Made by a program: the position numbers and the translations under genes
Assembly: GCA_937873525.1 (NCBI GenBank)
Contig: CALMWJ010000191.1
Location: 1 to 36,113, forward strand
Length of the DNA stretch: 36,113 bases
Source: an uncultured Peptococcaceae bacterium
GTDB lineage: Bacteria; Bacillota; Peptococcia; DRI-13; UBA5745
Direction of reading: 5' to 3'
The notes under the pieces: model-generated
Databases searched by the model: none
What the model was told of the DNA's origin: nothing
What the model saw: the letters and a program-made list of their open reading frames with translations, nothing else
In this document: piece by piece, positions 19,084 through 28,916 of the stretch
Layout: each line of letters starts with the position of its first letter
Numbering within the stretch: the stretch's first letter is position 1

Positions 19084-19780
19084 AATCAAGGATATGCACG
19101 TCTATTACGGAGCGATCCACGCCATTAAAGGGATTTCATTGAACGTTCCGGCCGGCAAAATCGTGACGCTGATCGGCGCCAACGGCGCCGGGAAAAGCAC
19201 CACCCTGAAAACGATTTCCGGTTTGCTGCGGCCCAAAGAAGGAGATATTCTTTATAACGGCGAATCCATAACCCAGCTTTCCGCAAGAAAAATCGTGGAA
19301 AACGGGCTGGTCCAGGTGCCGGAAGGCCGACGGATCTTCGCCGATATGACGGTTCGGGAGAATTTGGAGATGGGTGCCTTCCTGCAGAAGGACAAGGCTT
19401 GGATCAAAGCCACACAAGCCAAAGTTTTCGAGAAATTTCCCCGGCTGAAGGAGCGGATCAACCAGCTGTCGGGGACCATGAGCGGCGGCGAGCAGCAGAT
19501 GCTGGCCATCGGTCGCGGCTTGATGGCCAACCCCAAGATGCTGCTGCTGGATGAACCTTCCATGGGCCTGGCCCCGCTGCTGGTCAAAGAGATCTTCTCC
19601 ATCATCCGAGAGGTCAACCAGAGCGGCATCACCATCCTTCTGGTGGAACAGAACGCCAATATGGCCTTATCCATCGCCGATTATGCCTACGTTCTGGAGA
19701 CGGGCAAAATCACCTTGGAGGGACCGGCGCAGGAATTGGCGGCCAGTGAAGAGGTCAGGAAAGCTTATCTGGGCGGTTAG
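19076..19780 (+). CDS. livF: Branched-chain amino acid ABC transporter ATP-binding protein LivF
   Basis: MLEIKDMHVYYGAIHAIKGISLNVPAGKIVTLIGANGAGKSTTLKTISGLL; LSGTMSGGEQQMLAIGRGLMANPKMLLLDEPSMGLAP. ORF track extends to 18938. Confidence 0.95.
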   Translation: MLEIKDMHVYYGAIHAIKGISLNVPAGKIVTLIGANGAGKSTTLKTISGLLRPKEGDILYNGESITQLSARKIVENGLVQVPEGRRIFADMTVRENLEMGAFLQKDKAWIKATQAKVFEKFPRLKERINQLSGTMSGGEQQMLAIGRGLMANPKMLLLDEPSMGLAPLLVKEIFSIIREVNQSGITILLVEQNANMALSIADYAYVLETGKITLEGPAQELAASEEVRKAYLGG

Positions 19781-19833
19781 AAGCGTTCAACAGATACAGA
19801 GCAAAGCATAATTCGATGTAGGGGTGATTAAAC

Positions 19834-20481
19834 ATGCGGGTCAACGAAAGAATGACACCTCATCCGGTGACGGCGACGGTGGATATGCCGGTCACGGAAG
19901 CCATGCAGATTATCGAGGAAAACCGTTTTCGCAGATTGCCGGTCTTAGACAGCAAAGGCGAACTGGTCGGGATCATCACCGACCGTGAACTGCAGAAAGC
20001 CCTGCCCTCGGACGCGACCAGTCTGAGCGCCCATGAACTGAATTATATTTTAATGAAAACCACCGTGGGCGACATTATGTCCAAGAAAAAAGTCATTACG
20101 ATCGAAGCGGACGAGCTTCTTGAAGAAGCTGCCGTCCTGATGCGCGACCATAAGATCGGCGCCATCCCGGTCACCCGGGGCGGCAAATTGGTCGGGATCA
20201 TTACCGAAACCAATATATTCGACGCCTTCATCGATATTATGGGGCTGCGTGAACCGGGTTACCGAATCACCTGCCGGATCGAGGGCAACCCTCCAGGAAT
20301 CCTGGGACGCATCGCCACGATCCTGGGCAATCACAACGGCAACATATCCCATGTGGCGACCCAGGTCAATGAAGTGGAACAGTCGGTGATCGTTTTCCGG
20401 ATCAACCGGATCGATGACATCGAAGCGGTGATCCAGGAAATCAAGTCAATGGGCGTTTATGCCAGTTATGTAACGGTATGA
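19834..20481 (+). CDS. CBS-CBS-ACT domain protein (AcuB-like)
   Basis: Two CBS motifs (MTPHPVTATVDMPVTEAMQIIEENRFRRLPVLDSKGELVGIITDREL; MSKKKVITIEADELLEEAAVLMRDHKIGAIPVTRGGKLVGIITETNIF) and a C-terminal ACT-like region (RITCRIEGNPPGILGRIATILGNHNGNISHVATQ). Confidence 0.9.
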   Translation: MRVNERMTPHPVTATVDMPVTEAMQIIEENRFRRLPVLDSKGELVGIITDRELQKALPSDATSLSAHELNYILMKTTVGDIMSKKKVITIEADELLEEAAVLMRDHKIGAIPVTRGGKLVGIITETNIFDAFIDIMGLREPGYRITCRIEGNPPGILGRIATILGNHNGNISHVATQVNEVEQSVIVFRINRIDDIEAVIQEIKSMGVYASYVTV

Positions 20482-20530
20482 ACACGCCGTATGCTTGATG
20501 AGGAAAGCAAGCTCTAAAGAATCCAATGTG

Positions 20531-20562
20531 AAGAGAATCGCCGTCAGGCGGTTTTCTTTTTT
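20531..20562 (+). terminator. Rho-independent terminator
   Basis: AAGAGAATCGCC-GTCA-GGCGGTTTTCTT (12 bp with two G-U pairs) followed by TTTT. Confidence 0.75.
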
Positions 20563-20579
20563 CAAAGCTAGCAGGAATT

Positions 20580-20608
20580 TTGCCATTCATAGCAAATATC
20601 AATAGAAT
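20580..20608 (+). promoter_or_regulatory. Sigma-70-type promoter for the flavodoxin-like gene
   Basis: TTGCCA - 17 nt - TAGAAT in an AT-rich intergenic region. Confidence 0.65.
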
Positions 20609-20704
20609 AATATTTTTATCATATCAAACATATCCCTTAAAGGCGGCATCATGCGCAAATTGCCGGCAGTATCAGTGGATATGGATGGAAGAGGGAGCGA
20701 TATC

Positions 20705-21304
20705 ATGTTAATATTAGCGGTTTGCGGCAGCCCGAACAAGCAGGGGAATACGGCATATATGCTGAATCTTGCCCTTGAAGAAGCCAAAAGGCTGGGGGCC
20801 GATGTGAAAATGATCGATGCCAGCGAAGCTCTGGGTACCTGTGATACGCCATTTTGCACCAGCTGCTCGAAACCTTGCCGGGGAATCTGCCTTGAAGGGA
20901 ACGCCATGGCCGATGCGGCTGACTTGCTTCGCAAGGCCGACGGCGTCATCTTTGGAACCCCGGTTTATTTCGGCACCATGAGTGCCCAAATGAAGGCCTT
21001 TTTTGACAAAATCCGCTGCCTCAGGGGGGAAAATGCCTTACTGAACACCGTTGGCGGCGCCTTGGCCGTTGGCCACACCCAATACGGCGGGGAGGAAGCC
21101 GCCATGGCGGCGATCAAAGACGCGATGATGGTGTATGGCATGACGGTGGTCGGCAACGGCCATGCAGACTTTAACAGCGGACACCTTGGTGTGGCCCTGA
21201 CGGATCCCGCCCGTGATAATAAAGATGCTCAGGAAAAAATGATTGCCATGACCCGACGTATCGTGGAGGTGGCCAAAGCCACAGCTCCGCTGAGAAAACG
21301 ATAG
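20705..21304 (+). CDS. Flavodoxin-fold NAD(P)H-dependent oxidoreductase / iron-sulfur flavoprotein-like
   Basis: MLILAVCGSPNKQGNTAYMLNLALEEAKRLGADVKMIDAS; GTPVYFGTMSAQMKAFFDKI; Cys cluster CDTPFCTSCSKPCRGIC. ORF track extends to 20651. Confidence 0.88.
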   Translation: MLILAVCGSPNKQGNTAYMLNLALEEAKRLGADVKMIDASEALGTCDTPFCTSCSKPCRGICLEGNAMADAADLLRKADGVIFGTPVYFGTMSAQMKAFFDKIRCLRGENALLNTVGGALAVGHTQYGGEEAAMAAIKDAMMVYGMTVVGNGHADFNSGHLGVALTDPARDNKDAQEKMIAMTRRIVEVAKATAPLRKR

Positions 21305-21356
21305 CCGCCCCGCCCGCATCCGCGGAGGCTGCAAATTGCAAAGGAAATGTGCCAGC

Positions 21357-22391
21357 ATGCCAATACGAGAAATGATCGAAGCCGAAGAACGGCAGCGGCT
21401 TGCATCCTGGGCAGCCTGCGCTGCGGACAGCCAGGGACGCAGATTCCGTGAAGAAGAGGACGCCATCCGCACGTGCTTCATGAGAGACAGGGACCGGATC
21501 ACCCATTCTTCGGCATTCCGCAGCTTAAAGCATAAAACCCAAGTCTACATCTCCACGGTCAGCGATCATTACCGGACCCGCCTGACCCACACGCTGGAGG
21601 TATCCCAGATTTCCCGAACCATCGGCCGCGCCCTGGGACTGAACCTGGATCTGATCGAAGCGATATCTCTGGGCCATGATGTAGGCCATACTCCGTTTTC
21701 CCATTCCGGCGAAGAGGTCTTCAACCGGCTTTTGCCGGGCGGTTTTGACCATCAGCAGCATAGCATCCGAGTGCTGACCCATCTTGAACGGGGCAAGCAT
21801 GGCGAGGGGCTGAACCTGACTGAGGAAACGCTGGACGGGATCCTCAAGCACCGCGGCCTTGCGGCGGTTGGACGTCAAGACAAGACCATCGAAGGCCAGA
21901 TCGTTCGTTTTTCCGACAAAATCGCCTACGTCCAGCATGACATCGACGACAGTCTTCGGGCCGGCGTTCTCCGTGAGGAGGAGATGCCCAAAGAACTGGT
22001 TGAAGTTTTGGGAGATACCCACAGCAAGCGGATCGGCACCTTGGTCGAGGATATCATTTTCTTCAACAAACCTCGGCTGGAGGCTGGGATCCGGGAAATC
22101 AGCATGACGCCGGCCTTGATGGAGAGCTTCCAGAAAATGCGTCAATTCATGTTCAAGGCCGTTTATGAAGGCCCATACTGCATGGCGGAAAAAGAAAAAG
22201 CAATTTATATCCTTGAGTTCCTTTTTCAGTATTTCTGCCGAAAACCGGAGAAGCTGCCGGTCCAATATCAGGGCATTGCAAGGGAAGAAGGGACGAAGCG
22301 GGCGGTTGTGGATTATTTGTCCAGCATGACCGACCAATATTGCCTGACGCTGTTCCAGACCCTGACCCTTCCCCTGCCGAAACTCTTCTGA
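21357..22391 (+). CDS. dgt: Deoxyguanosinetriphosphate triphosphohydrolase-like HD protein
   Basis: RDRDRITHSSAFRSLKHKTQVYISTVSDHYRTRLTHTLEVSQISRTIGRALGLN...AISLGHDVGHTPFSHSGE. Start may be 21336. Confidence 0.93.
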   Translation: MPIREMIEAEERQRLASWAACAADSQGRRFREEEDAIRTCFMRDRDRITHSSAFRSLKHKTQVYISTVSDHYRTRLTHTLEVSQISRTIGRALGLNLDLIEAISLGHDVGHTPFSHSGEEVFNRLLPGGFDHQQHSIRVLTHLERGKHGEGLNLTEETLDGILKHRGLAAVGRQDKTIEGQIVRFSDKIAYVQHDIDDSLRAGVLREEEMPKELVEVLGDTHSKRIGTLVEDIIFFNKPRLEAGIREISMTPALMESFQKMRQFMFKAVYEGPYCMAEKEKAIYILEFLFQYFCRKPEKLPVQYQGIAREEGTKRAVVDYLSSMTDQYCLTLFQTLTLPLPKLF

Positions 22392-22490
22392 ATCCGCAAA
22401 ACAGGAATGAATGTTAAAACTTTGTGAAGAAGCAGGAAAAAGCCAAATCGATAGCGAAAAGAATATGGCGGACAAGGCGGTGACGAAGCG

Positions 22491-24272
22491 GTGAGCAAAC
22501 AAATCTCGGAAGAGATCATTGAAGAGCTGCGGCATCGGGCCGACATCGTCGAGATCATCGGTGAGCAGGTCGCATTAAGAAAAAAAGGCCAGAATTATAC
22601 CGGACTTTGCCCCTTTCACCAGGAGAAAACCCCCTCATTTGTGGTTTCCCCAGGTAAGCAGATCTACCATTGTTTTGGTTGCGGTAAAGGGGGCAATGTT
22701 TTTTCTTTTTTAATGGAAAGAGAAGGCCTGACCTTTCATGAAACTGTGGAAAAGCTGGCTGCGCGTTACGGCATGGCACTTCCCGAACGGGAAATGAGCC
22801 CTGCTCAACAAAAACAGGCGGCCAGAACCAAACGGTTTCGGCAGATCAATCAGTGGGCGATGGAATTCTTCCAGCATTGCCTGGCTTCGGATGAAGGCGA
22901 GGCGGCCCGAGCGTATTTTGGATCCAGGGGTTTGGATGCGGATGTCATTCAGCGATTCGGTCTGGGTTACGCGCCTGACCGCTGGGACAGTCTCTGCCTG
23001 GACCTCAAGGCCAAAGACGTTCAGGATGAGGAACTGCTCCTGCTGGGGCTTGCACAGCAAAGCCAACGGAACACGCTGATCGATAAATTTCGGAATCGCG
23101 TTATGTTCCCGATCTGGGACGACCGGGGCAACGTGATTGGTTTTGGCGGCCGTACCCTAGGGGACGGTCAGCCGAAATACTTAAATTCCCCAGACACCCC
23201 TCTTTTTCAAAAGGGACATCATCTGTATGCCTTGAATCTGGCGAAGGGAACGATTCGCCAGCTGGACCAGGTGATCCTGATGGAGGGATACATGGACGTG
23301 ATCGCTGCACATCAGCATGGGATCACCCAGGCGGTCGCCTCCCTCGGAACCGCTTTGACGGATGAACAGGCCAAGCTTTTGACCCGATATACTTATCAGT
23401 CCGTGATTTGCTATGATGCCGATGCGGCCGGAGAAGCAGCGTCCATGCGCGGCCTGGAGATCCTGAACCACCATGGTTTCCAGGTCAGGGTCATCCGCAT
23501 TCCGGACGGCAAAGACCCGGACGATTACATCCGGGCTCATGGAAAAGAAGCTTTCCAAAAACTGGCCGAAAAAGCCCTTTCTCTCTTTGAGTACAAGCTG
23601 GTCATCACCACTCAGAAATTCGATCGGGAAAGCATGACCGGCAAGGTCGGCATTATTCAGGCCATGCTCCCCGAATTGGCTAAAATCAAAAGTCCGGTGG
23701 CACGTCAGGGATATATCTCGCTCATGTCCGAGCGCTTATCCTTTCCGGAGGCCGCCATCAAAGAAGAGCTTCGCCGCCATCAGGGCGGCATCATCGTAAA
23801 GCCTGCCGGCGCCGCGACCCTCCAATCCGGGGAGCGTGCCGAGGGAAGAGCTCAGGCCGCCATCTTACGTCTGTTGCTGGAAGACCCGTCACGATTGGAA
23901 ATCGTGGAAGAGGCCGGCGGCGCGGAACTGTTTGAAAATCCACATGCTCAGACGGTTTTTGTGACGGTCCAGGCTCTATGGCAGGCAGGCCATCAGAACC
24001 TGACCGGCGAGGATTTGGTTGCCTTGACGGAGGCCGATGCGCAAAGACAATGGCTTACAGGCATTCTGCTTGAGGAAGAGATCCCCGGCGATCCACACAA
24101 GGTTTTTCAAGACAGTCTGCTGACCTTGAAGCGCAGCAGGATCGAAAGGGAGATCAAGAAACTCATGGATCATCTATCGAAGCTGGAAACTTCCGGAGAT
24201 GCCAGCAGGGCAAACGAGATCATGACCAGAATCTCCGGTTTAAATAAAGAAAAGCAAACCTTAAGGCCCTGA
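22491..24272 (+). CDS. dnaG: DNA primase DnaG
   Basis: GTG start; zinc-binding [34 protein letters not shown]; Toprim [28 protein letters not shown]. Confidence 0.97.
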   Translation: MSKQISEEIIEELRHRADIVEIIGEQVALRKKGQNYTGLCPFHQEKTPSFVVSPGKQIYHCFGCGKGGNVFSFLMEREGLTFHETVEKLAARYGMALPEREMSPAQQKQAARTKRFRQINQWAMEFFQHCLASDEGEAARAYFGSRGLDADVIQRFGLGYAPDRWDSLCLDLKAKDVQDEELLLLGLAQQSQRNTLIDKFRNRVMFPIWDDRGNVIGFGGRTLGDGQPKYLNSPDTPLFQKGHHLYALNLAKGTIRQLDQVILMEGYMDVIAAHQHGITQAVASLGTALTDEQAKLLTRYTYQSVICYDADAAGEAASMRGLEILNHHGFQVRVIRIPDGKDPDDYIRAHGKEAFQKLAEKALSLFEYKLVITTQKFDRESMTGKVGIIQAMLPELAKIKSPVARQGYISLMSERLSFPEAAIKEELRRHQGGIIVKPAGAATLQSGERAEGRAQAAILRLLLEDPSRLEIVEEAGGAELFENPHAQTVFVTVQALWQAGHQNLTGEDLVALTEADAQRQWLTGILLEEEIPGDPHKVFQDSLLTLKRSRIEREIKKLMDHLSKLETSGDASRANEIMTRISGLNKEKQTLRP

Positions 24273-24289
24273 GAAAGGGGAGAAACAAC

Positions 24290-25420
24290 TTGAAGAATGA
24301 AAAAGAGATCGAGCTGATACGCATCGAAAAAGTCAAAGAGCTCATTCAAAAAGGGAAAAAGCGCAGTGCATTGACCTACGTTGAAATCATCGACGCATTG
24401 CAAAATATAGAAATGACCTCCGAACAAATCGACGAGGTCTATGAATCTTTGACCGCCATGGGGATTGAGATCCAGTCAGAAGAAGTGGAAGTGGACCCCA
24501 TCGATGAAACCGAGGAAGAACCCATCGATTTAGAAAAGGCGGCGGGTGTGGAAGCGGAATTAGAACTGGACCTGACCGTTCCGGAAGGTATAGGGATCGA
24601 CGATCCGGTCAGGATGTATCTGAAGGAGATCGGCCGCGTGCCGCTGCTGAGCGCCGAGGAAGAAGTCAATCTGGCCAAGCGGATGGAGGAAGGGGACGAG
24701 ATTGCCAAAAAACGTCTCGTGGAAGCCAACCTGCGTTTGGTGGTCAGCATTGCAAAGCGATATGTAGGGCGCGGCATGTTGTTTTTAGACCTGATTCAGG
24801 AAGGCAATCTGGGGCTGATCAAGGCTGTGGAAAAATTTGATTTCCGCAAGGGCTTCAAATTCAGCACCTACGCCACCTGGTGGATCCGGCAGGCTATCAC
24901 TCGAGCCATCGCTGATCAGGCGCGGACCATCCGCATCCCGGTCCATATGGTGGAAACCATTAATAAATTGATTCGTGTCAACCGGCAGCTGCTCCAGGAA
25001 CTGGGACGTGATCCCAGTCCGGAAGAGATTGCCGCGGAAATGGAGATTCCGGTGGAAAGAGTTCGGGAGATCCAGAAGATCGCCCAGGAGCCTGTATCCC
25101 TGGAAACCCCCATTGGTGAAGAAGAGGACAGCCATTTGGGCGATTTCATCGAAGACGATGATGCTCCGGCGCCTGCAGAAGCCGCATCCTTCCTCCTGCT
25201 CAAGGAGCAGCTGGAAGAGGTTTTAAAGACCCTGGCGCCAAGAGAAGAGAAGGTTCTGCGCCTTCGTTTCGGTCTGGATGACGGCAGGGCAAGGACCCTT
25301 GAGGAGGTTGGCCAGGAGTTCGGGGTGACCCGTGAACGCATCCGGCAAATCGAAGCGAAAGCCCTGCGCAAGCTGAAGCACCCCAGCCGCAGCCGCAAAT
25401 TGAAGGATTATTTGGACTAG
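24290..25420 (+). CDS. rpoD: Primary sigma factor RpoD/SigA
   Basis: [104 protein letters not shown] start. Confidence 0.97.
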   Translation: MKNEKEIELIRIEKVKELIQKGKKRSALTYVEIIDALQNIEMTSEQIDEVYESLTAMGIEIQSEEVEVDPIDETEEEPIDLEKAAGVEAELELDLTVPEGIGIDDPVRMYLKEIGRVPLLSAEEEVNLAKRMEEGDEIAKKRLVEANLRLVVSIAKRYVGRGMLFLDLIQEGNLGLIKAVEKFDFRKGFKFSTYATWWIRQAITRAIADQARTIRIPVHMVETINKLIRVNRQLLQELGRDPSPEEIAAEMEIPVERVREIQKIAQEPVSLETPIGEEEDSHLGDFIEDDDAPAPAEAASFLLLKEQLEEVLKTLAPREEKVLRLRFGLDDGRARTLEEVGQEFGVTRERIRQIEAKALRKLKHPSRSRKLKDYLD

Positions 25421-25484
25421 AATCAGAGCTAAGGGGACTTTTTGCCGGAGGGCTTGATTTCCCCTAGGAATATAAAAAGGTTTA

Positions 25485-25493
25485 TGCTATACT
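25485..25493 (+). promoter_or_regulatory. Extended -10 promoter upstream of the tRNA
   Basis: TGC-TATACT extended -10; no -35 at consensus spacing. Confidence 0.5.
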
Positions 25494-25563
25494 AAAAGAG
25501 TTGTTATATAGAAGGATTTGAGCAACGCACCCTGTTCCTGCGATGGCGCGTTCTCAGCATTCT

Positions 25564-25638
25564 GGGCCTATAGCTCAGCGGCAGAGCGGCCGGCTCATAA
25601 CCGGTTGGTCCCTGGTTCGATCCCAGGTGGGCCCACCA
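25564..25638 (+). tRNA. tRNA with CAT anticodon (Ile2-like rather than elongator Met; identity uncertain)
   Basis: Cloverleaf folds by eye: GGGCCTA/TGGGCCC acceptor, GCTC/GAGC D stem, GCCGG-CTCATAA-CCGGT anticodon arm, CCTGG-TTCGATC-CCAGG T arm, encoded ACCA end. Confidence 0.95.
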
Positions 25639-25648
25639 GAACTTGACG

Positions 25649-25674
25649 AAAAAGGGCATCAGCCCTTTTTTTTA
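25649..25674 (+). terminator. Rho-independent terminator after the tRNA
   Basis: AAAAAGGGC-ATCA-GCCCTTTTTTTT. Confidence 0.8.
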
Positions 25675-25700
25675 TACCATTTTAAGGGGGACGATGCTGG

Positions 25701-26423
25701 ATGACGGAAGGCGCAATCGAGACAACGGCGGGACTGGTCAGCAGCGTTTCAAAACGGTTGTCCCGGTTGGCGGACATGCTGCCGCCGGTTGAACGGGCAG
25801 CGGATATCGGAACGGATCATGCCAAGCTGCTTACCCTTTTGGTCCGGCAAGGCAAGATTCGGAAAGGCCTGGGCGTCGAGGTGGTGGAAGGACCCTGGCG
25901 AACGGCACTGAACCACGTGGCTGGCATGGGCTTGTCGGATGTGATCGAGATCCGAAAAGGCGATGGCCTGGAGCCCCTTGCACCCGGCGAAGTTCAGGCG
26001 GTGATCATTGCCGGAATGGGCGGAAAAACCATCACTGGGATCTTATCCAGATCTCCGGCAGTGGTTCAAAGCCTGGAATGGCTTCTCCTTCAGCCCATGT
26101 CTCAGGCTGCGGGACTGAGGAACTTTCTTCAAGGCAGCGGCTGGCGGATCCTTGAGGAAGCGTTGGTGATGGAACGGGAAATCATCTATCCCATCATTCT
26201 GGCCTGTCCCGGAGAAATGCCGGCACTCAGCGAATGGGAGGCGGAATATGGTCCCCTGTTGCTGTCGGAACGGTCTCCGCTGCTGAAACGGCTCATTGAA
26301 AAAGATATTCAAGGACTGCAGGAGATTCTCAAACAACTGGCGAAATCAGAATCAGAAGAAAGTCGTCTGCGGGAAGCACAGATTCTCAGAAAATGCCAAC
26401 AAATGGAGGTGCTCATGCAATGA
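25701..26423 (+). CDS. trmK: tRNA (adenine-N1)-methyltransferase TrmK
   Basis: SKRLSRLADMLPPVERAADIGTDHAKLLTLLV; VIIAGMGGKTITGIL; LLLQPMSQAAGLRNFL; downstream of rpoD. Confidence 0.92.
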   Translation: MTEGAIETTAGLVSSVSKRLSRLADMLPPVERAADIGTDHAKLLTLLVRQGKIRKGLGVEVVEGPWRTALNHVAGMGLSDVIEIRKGDGLEPLAPGEVQAVIIAGMGGKTITGILSRSPAVVQSLEWLLLQPMSQAAGLRNFLQGSGWRILEEALVMEREIIYPIILACPGEMPALSEWEAEYGPLLLSERSPLLKRLIEKDIQGLQEILKQLAKSESEESRLREAQILRKCQQMEVLMQ

Positions 26424-27211
26424 CCATCAAGTGCCGGGAGATCATCCATGTTTTGGAAAATTATGCCCCTCCCCGATTTGCTTTGGCGGACGACCCGATC
26501 GGTTTGCAGCTGGGCCACCCGAACCAAATCATCGAAAGGCTGTTTGTTGCCTTGGAGATGGATGATGAGGTCTTGCGGGAGGCCCTGGATTTCGGCGCGC
26601 AGATGATCGTTGTCCACCATACGCCTTTCTTCAAGCCCTTCAAGCAGATGAGAGAAGATAGTTTTCATAATCGTGTGGTTCTGGACATGATCCGGCATCG
26701 TATGGCTCTATATACAGCCCATACCAATCTCGATTGTGTTCGCGGCGGTGTCAATGACGTTTTGGCGGAGCGTTTGGGGATAAAGGAAACGGAGATCCTT
26801 GAGCCTCTGAATGAAAACACGACCTCGGCAGGCCTTGGGCGCATTGGCATGCTGCCAGAGCCCATGACCGTCAAAGCCTTGGCGGACTGTACCGCAGAAG
26901 CTCTAGGTAATGGCAATGTTCGTTTCTGCGGTGATCCGAAAACCATGATCCAGCGGGTGGCGGTGTGCGGCGGAACGGGGGCTTTTTTGATGCTGTATGC
27001 GGTTCAGAAAGGCGCTCAGGCCTTTGTGACGGCCGATGTGAAGCATCATGAGGCTTTGCAAGCCTTGGATATGGGCTTGTGCATGATCGACGGCGGGCAT
27101 TATGCGACGGAACGTCCGGCCATGTCCGTTCTTGCAAGACATTTGGCGACCCATCTGGAGGGCGTTGAGATTCGGGAAGCTCAGCGCTGCACGGATCCGT
27201 TCCGCAGTTGA
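26420..27211 (+). CDS. Nif3-like dinuclear metal center protein
   Basis: PPRFALADDPIGLQLGHPNQIIERLFVALEMDDEVLREA; MIVVHHTPFFKPFKQM; HTNLDCVRGGVNDVLAERLG; DVKHHEALQALDMGLCMIDGGHYATE. ATGA overlap with trmK; ORF track extends to 26393. Confidence 0.93.
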   Translation: MTIKCREIIHVLENYAPPRFALADDPIGLQLGHPNQIIERLFVALEMDDEVLREALDFGAQMIVVHHTPFFKPFKQMREDSFHNRVVLDMIRHRMALYTAHTNLDCVRGGVNDVLAERLGIKETEILEPLNENTTSAGLGRIGMLPEPMTVKALADCTAEALGNGNVRFCGDPKTMIQRVAVCGGTGAFLMLYAVQKGAQAFVTADVKHHEALQALDMGLCMIDGGHYATERPAMSVLARHLATHLEGVEIREAQRCTDPFRS

Positions 27212-27254
27212 CCCCGATTTTCGATGCAAGTCAGCTGATGAGGAGGAGAATGTT

Positions 27255-27995
27255 TTGGATAAGTATGAAATTCTGCTGGAACTGAACCGGATCAGCGAAG
27301 AAAAATGCAAGATGGATCCAAAGGAACAGCTTCGCCCGATCCTGAAAGAAATGAAGCACATCAAAATGGCGGTCGAGGTCGGTCTCCAGGAGCAGGAGGC
27401 TTATGTCCAGGCTACGGCCGCCGCGGATAAGGAAATCACTGAGCTCCGCGACCATCTGCCAAGGCTGGCCGCAACGATTTCCCGGGGAAAAGAAAGAATG
27501 GCGCTCGTCAAAGGCATGACCTTGAAAGAAATGCTGTCGATCCAGCAAACCGTGGCTAAGTCAGAGGACAGCGTGGTGCAAAGCAGAGCAAGAATCGACC
27601 AGCTGCAATACGATTGCGAAGAATACCTGGCGGAAGCCCGAAAAGCCAGTGCCATGGTGTCAGAACTCAAACGTCAATACAATGAAAAAGTCAAAGTCTA
27701 TCAGAAGGAAAAGGAACGGATCGAACTGCAGTATGCCGCACTGCTTTCCAAAGAAGAAGCCTTGAAAGAAGCGCTGGGGCCCAAATTACTGCGCGCCTTT
27801 AATGAAGCAGCCAGGGTCGTTCCGGTCAATCCCGTGGCGGTCCTGCGAAACGGTTACTGTTCCGGCTGCCGGGTGGAGGTCTCCGGTCAAATGAAAAGGC
27901 TGGTTGCCCAGCAAAGCGAGAATCTGCAGCATTGCGATCATTGCCGCCGGATCCTGCTTCCTGCCAGCGCCGTCAGAACCTATTCGGATTCATAA
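27255..27995 (+). CDS. C4-type zinc ribbon coiled-coil protein (COG1579-like)
   Basis: TTG start after AGGAGGAG; long coiled coil then CSGCRVEVSGQMKRLVAQQSENLQHCDHCRRIL. ORF track extends to 27102. Confidence 0.88.
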   Translation: MDKYEILLELNRISEEKCKMDPKEQLRPILKEMKHIKMAVEVGLQEQEAYVQATAAADKEITELRDHLPRLAATISRGKERMALVKGMTLKEMLSIQQTVAKSEDSVVQSRARIDQLQYDCEEYLAEARKASAMVSELKRQYNEKVKVYQKEKERIELQYAALLSKEEALKEALGPKLLRAFNEAARVVPVNPVAVLRNGYCSGCRVEVSGQMKRLVAQQSENLQHCDHCRRILLPASAVRTYSDS

Positions 27996-28013
27996 TCAGA
28001 AAAAAACATCAAT

Positions 28014-28061
28014 AAGGGGCCTTGCTGAACACTCGAAAGTGCATCAACAGGGCCCCTTTTG
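28014..28061. terminator. Terminator between convergent genes (possibly bidirectional)
   Basis: AAGGGGCCTTG / CAGGGCCCCTT with inner CACT-CGAA-AGTG hairpin and TTTT tail on the plus strand. Confidence 0.7.
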
Positions 28062-28093
28062 TCTTTGTATATTGGATAGGGGATAGCCAGTCC

Positions 28094-28864
28094 TTAGGGG
28101 GTGTAACCAAGATGCTGGGAAATCTGAACCGCGTTTTTCTTTACCGTTGCGATCAATTCAGGCAGCCGCTCATCTGGAATCAAACTCACGGGACCGCTGG
28201 CACTGATGGCGGCGATCACTTCGCCCCGATAATCGTAAATCGGCGCGGCAACGCTGCGATGGCCCGACTGATGCTCTTCATTGTCCATCGCCCAGCCCTG
28301 GGCTCGGACCTCCCGCATAAGACGTTTTAAGGCCGGCAGATCCGGCAGGGTGTTGTCGGTGTATTTCTCGAACCGGTATCCCTGTAGCAGGACATTGAGT
28401 TCCTTGTCCGAAAGCTTGGATAAGAGGCACTTGCCCAGCGCGGAGCAATAGGCCGGAACACGAAAACCGATCTGGGAATAGATTCGTACCGTGTTGAAAA
28501 CGTCCAGTTTTTCAATGTAGACCACATCGGTCCCATCCAGGACGCCTAAATGGACCGTCAGGTTCAGTTTGCCGGTCAGGTCCCAGAGATAGGGGCGCGC
28601 TTCGGTCTGCAGTTCCAGGGAATTCAGGTAAAAGCTGACCGTTTCGATCAGCTTCAAGCCAAGCTTATAGGTGCCGAGCAAGGGGTCCTTTTCAACGTAG
28701 CCTCGTGATAGCAAGGCCTGCAGCAACCGATGGGCGGTGCTCTTGTGCAGGCCGGTCTGGGCAGCGATTTCCGTGACGCCGAGGCCTTTGCGCTGATGGG
28801 ACAGATATTCGAGAATATCCAGGGTGCGGTCGATCACCTGGACGCCGTTTTGTTCTGCGGTCAT
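28094..28864 (-). CDS. IclR family transcriptional regulator
   Basis: VQVIDRTLDILEYLSHQRKGLGVTEIAAQTGLHKSTAHRLLQALLSRGYVEKD; C-terminal IclR effector domain (GHRSVAAPIYDYRGEVIAAISASGP). ATG 28864 with AGGAGGAAGCTC RBS. Confidence 0.95.
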   Translation of the reverse strand: MTAEQNGVQVIDRTLDILEYLSHQRKGLGVTEIAAQTGLHKSTAHRLLQALLSRGYVEKDPLLGTYKLGLKLIETVSFYLNSLELQTEARPYLWDLTGKLNLTVHLGVLDGTDVVYIEKLDVFNTVRIYSQIGFRVPAYCSALGKCLLSKLSDKELNVLLQGYRFEKYTDNTLPDLPALKRLMREVRAQGWAMDNEEHQSGHRSVAAPIYDYRGEVIAAISASGPVSLIPDERLPELIATVKKNAVQISQHLGYTP

Positions 28865-28916
28865 GAGCTTCCTCCTAAGCAATGGGCAGGACAAGGGGAA
28901 GGGCCAAGGGAAGCGA

